The notes under the pieces are model-generated. The model saw only the letters and a program-made list of their open reading frames with translations. It had not been told where the DNA came from and ran no database searches. A program made the translations under genes and the position numbers. A DNA stretch of 34,343 bases from Lachnospiraceae bacterium UBA3641 (lineage in GTDB: Bacteria > Bacillota > Clostridia > Lachnospirales > Lachnospiraceae), in contig DFKQ01000101.1 in the NCBI GenBank assembly GCA_002373875.1, positions 1 to 34,343 of the forward strand, in the 5' to 3' direction. Below, piece by piece: positions 32,255-34,343 of the stretch (position 1 is its first letter; every line of letters begins with the position of its first letter).

Positions 32255-33625
32255 CTAAAATCTGAAGTATAAGAAAGGATTAAAGGAGGCATCTGCCAGG
32301 TATGCGACACACAGTATGAATATCGCGATAAGAAGCGGTATGCACACTGCCGCCTTATCCTTTATCCCCGCATATATCTTATTCCCGATGCCTGAGGATA
32401 AGATACATCCAAGGATCAGGATAAATCCGTAGTTTCTTATATAGAAGAGAACTTCCGATGACATTCCTCCGGTAAATAGCCTTGAAAGGTAGAGCCCAAG
32501 CTGCTTAAGATCGGATATCGCAAAGAGCATCCATCCGAATCCGATCGCAAGCAGGGAATATACCCTTGCCGCCGCCTTATGTCTTAACAGAAAGCCCTTA
32601 AAGCCCGATCTTTCTATCATCAGAAGTACAAAGAAGTAAAGCCCCCACAGGATAAAGTTCCAGTCGGCTCCGTGCCAGAAGCCGGTAGCAAACCATACGA
32701 CAAAAAGATTAAATACCATCCTGCCCTTACCGACCCTGTTGCCGCCGAGGGGTATGTAGAGATAATCGCGGAACCAGCCCGACAGGGTCATATGCCATCT
32801 TCGCCAGTATTCTGTTATGGACAGAGAAGTATACGGCAGATTGAAGTTCTTCGGGAATTCGAATCCCAGCATTCTTCCCAGTCCTATCGCCATCATGGAA
32901 TATCCGTTAAAGTCAAAATATATCTGCAGCGTATAGGCAAGCATCCCAAGCCATGCAAGGGGGGATGACAGGTTTGCATAACCAATCTCCTCCAGCTCCT
33001 TCCATAAAGCTCCCGCATTGTTCGCGATAAGTACCTTGGATGCAAGGCCAAGCGTAAATATCTTAAGCCCTTCTTCCACATCCGGTAAGCCGATATGCCT
33101 CTCCTTAAGCCCCTGCGATACATTGCTGTATACAACTATCGGCCCTGCGATAAGCTGCGGGAACATACACAGATATGTCCCCAGATTGATAAATGATTTT
33201 TCAACCTCCACCTTCCCCCTGTACAGGTCGATCACATAAGACATGATCTGAAAGGTGTAGAAGCTTATTCCCAATGGCAGTGTTATGTTAACCTTTCCTA
33301 TGGAAGCGCCGGAAACCGCATTGATGTTTTCTATAAAAAAATTGATATATTTGAAGAAAAAGAGCATGCCGATATCGAAAACGATCGCACATATCAGGAC
33401 AGCCTTATCTGCCCTGCCCCTGAAACGTCCGATAAGAATACCTGCCAACCAGTTGACGGTTATGGATACAAGAAGAAGGATGAGATACTTAGGCTCTCCC
33501 CAGCCGTAGAAAATGATGCTGCCCAAAAAAAGCACCGGATTTTTGATTTTGCCCGGTACAAGATAATAAACAATAAAAAAAATCGGTATGAACCAGAATA
33601 AAAACAAAAGTGAACTAAAGACCAT
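32255..33625 (-). CDS. MBOAT O-acyltransferase (AlgI/DltB family)
   Basis: A 456-residue protein with about ten or more membrane segments. Family motifs: LPLGISFYTFQIMSYVIDLY, TEYWRRWHMTLSGWFRDYLY (His278), IPLGGNRVG and FATGFWHGADWNFILWG (His318, the expected catalytic His). It should move an acyl group across the membrane to an extracellular polymer with its DHHW and SGNH partners. D-alanylation (DltB) is less likely because no dltA, dltC or dltD-type gene follows. AGGAG stands 7 nt before the ATG, next to the glyA terminator. Confidence 0.92.
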   Translation of the reverse strand: MVFSSLLFLFWFIPIFFIVYYLVPGKIKNPVLFLGSIIFYGWGEPKYLILLLVSITVNWLAGILIGRFRGRADKAVLICAIVFDIGMLFFFKYINFFIENINAVSGASIGKVNITLPLGISFYTFQIMSYVIDLYRGKVEVEKSFINLGTYLCMFPQLIAGPIVVYSNVSQGLKERHIGLPDVEEGLKIFTLGLASKVLIANNAGALWKELEEIGYANLSSPLAWLGMLAYTLQIYFDFNGYSMMAIGLGRMLGFEFPKNFNLPYTSLSITEYWRRWHMTLSGWFRDYLYIPLGGNRVGKGRMVFNLFVVWFATGFWHGADWNFILWGLYFFVLLMIERSGFKGFLLRHKAAARVYSLLAIGFGWMLFAISDLKQLGLYLSRLFTGGMSSEVLFYIRNYGFILILGCILSSGIGNKIYAGIKDKAAVCIPLLIAIFILCVAYLADASFNPFLYFRF

Positions 33626-33639
33626 TAAGCTACTCCTGT

Positions 33640-33682
33640 AAAAAAAAGAAAACAGGAGACAGAGAACCGTCCCCTGTCTCCT
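33640..33682 (-). terminator. Intrinsic terminator after glyA
   Basis: AGGAGACAG (33654-33662) and CTGTCTCCT (33674-33682) form a 9-bp stem. On the minus strand it is followed by GTTTTCTTTTTTTT, a strong U-tract. The MBOAT ribosome site begins directly after this tract. Confidence 0.85.
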
Positions 33683-33692
33683 TTATCAGAGC

Positions 33693-34343
33693 TTAAATAA
33701 GCGGATATTTCTTAGTAAGTTCGTCAACGATCGCGCGCGCCTTGGATACTCCGTCAGCGCCTTCCTTAACAACTATTGATATGGCCTCGGCGATCCTGTC
33801 CATATCGGCCGTATTCATGCCTCTTGATGTAACGGCAGGTGTTCCGAGCCTTATACCGCTTGTAACGAAAGCCTTCTGAGGGTCATTCGGTACCGTGTTC
33901 TTATTGGCGGTTATATGAGCCTCATCAAGAAGCTTCTCGATCTCCTTGCCGGTAAGCCCCTGAGGACGCAGATCAAGCAGCATAAGGTGATTGTCCGTAC
34001 CGCCTGATACAATGGACAGTCCCCGATCAAGCAGTCCCTTGGCAAGCGCCTGGGCATTATCGATTATGTTCTTGCCATACTCCTTAAATTCAGGTGAAAG
34101 GGCTTCCTTGAAGCATACAGCCTTGGCTGCAATAACATGCATAAGAGGGCCGCCCTGGGTTCCGGGGAATATTGCCTTATTGAAATTGAACTTATCTGCT
34201 GCTTCCTGATTGCACAGGATCATACCTCCGCGGGGTCCGCGAAGGGTCTTGTGAGTCGTCGTGGTTACAACATCGGCATAGGGAATGGGGCTCTCATGAT
34301 AGCCTGATGCAACAAGACCTGCGATATGAGCCATATCAACCAT
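33693..34343 (-). CDS. glyA: Serine hydroxymethyltransferase, C-terminal half (cut by window edge)
   Basis: The frame runs off the right edge; 216 residues remain. SHMT makes glycine and methylene-tetrahydrofolate from serine. The fragment starts in VDMAHIAGLVASG and has the PLP lysine in TTTTHKTLRGPRGG, then FPGTQGGPLMHVIAAKAV and TSGIRLGTPAVTSRGM. The apparent start Met is an internal residue of the family. The methylene group it makes is the substrate of the ThyA in this window, though the genes are 10 kb apart. Confidence 0.95.
   Translation of the reverse strand: MVDMAHIAGLVASGYHESPIPYADVVTTTTHKTLRGPRGGMILCNQEAADKFNFNKAIFPGTQGGPLMHVIAAKAVCFKEALSPEFKEYGKNIIDNAQALAKGLLDRGLSIVSGGTDNHLMLLDLRPQGLTGKEIEKLLDEAHITANKNTVPNDPQKAFVTSGIRLGTPAVTSRGMNTADMDRIAEAISIVVKEGADGVSKARAIVDELTKKYPLI

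Overview
The window looks like a chromosomal stretch from a Lachnospiraceae-type member of the Clostridia. This rests on gene content: indolepyruvate:ferredoxin oxidoreductase with fused ferredoxin clusters, LepA, tandem purB-purA, thyA-folA, several c-di-GMP proteins, and families I associate from memory with Lachnospiraceae (DUF4358 lipoprotein, the large DUF5717-like protein). Promoters are textbook sigma-A type. No tRNA, rRNA, CRISPR array, insertion sequence or phage gene was seen. Both ends cut genes: an OhrR/MarR gene at the left and glyA at the right.

Layout. 1-2.1 kb: two OhrR-like MarR regulators and a radical SAM gene; at least two, probably all three, have related TTGCGC-type operators in or next to their promoters. 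2.2-9.1 kb: a long minus-strand housekeeping run, purB-purA-vanZ (two VanZ domains)-lepA-yczE-like-GNAT. 9.1-9.5 kb: a plus-strand PilZ gene. 9.5-16.6 kb: a tight four-gene minus-strand operon of unknown function: a giant beta-sandwich/helical-solenoid protein, a divergent actin/Hsp70-fold ATPase-like protein, a TPR protein, and a coiled-coil protein with two membrane segments. 16.7-21.2 kb: a CobD/HisC-like aminotransferase, iorB, iorA and ilvE. 21.4-28.9 kb: a membrane GGDEF protein, a minus-strand run (amidase, beta-CASP metallo-hydrolase, thyA, folA), and a GGDEF-EAL protein. 28.9-29.4 kb: no protein gene, but a consensus promoter and a set of nested helices that predict a structured RNA of about 350 nt. 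29.4-33.6 kb: a minus-strand surface-polysaccharide acetylation locus (MBOAT, DHHW protein, SGNH hydrolase, DUF4358 lipoprotein). 33.7 kb to the end: glyA.

How genes work together. IlvE and IorAB fit amino-acid transamination and 2-oxoacid oxidation. ThyA and FolA form the dTMP/folate cycle. Three proteins (PilZ, GGDEF, GGDEF-EAL) make, break or bind c-di-GMP. MBOAT, DHHW and SGNH proteins together fit O-acylation of an extracellular polymer.

The strongest candidates for something undescribed are the four-gene ATPase/solenoid/TPR/membrane-coil module (9541-16577) and the orphan structured RNA (about 28912-29265). Next come the OhrR-type regulator pair with its shared operator and an unexpected radical SAM target. 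All family names come from reading motifs by eye; no database search was possible.
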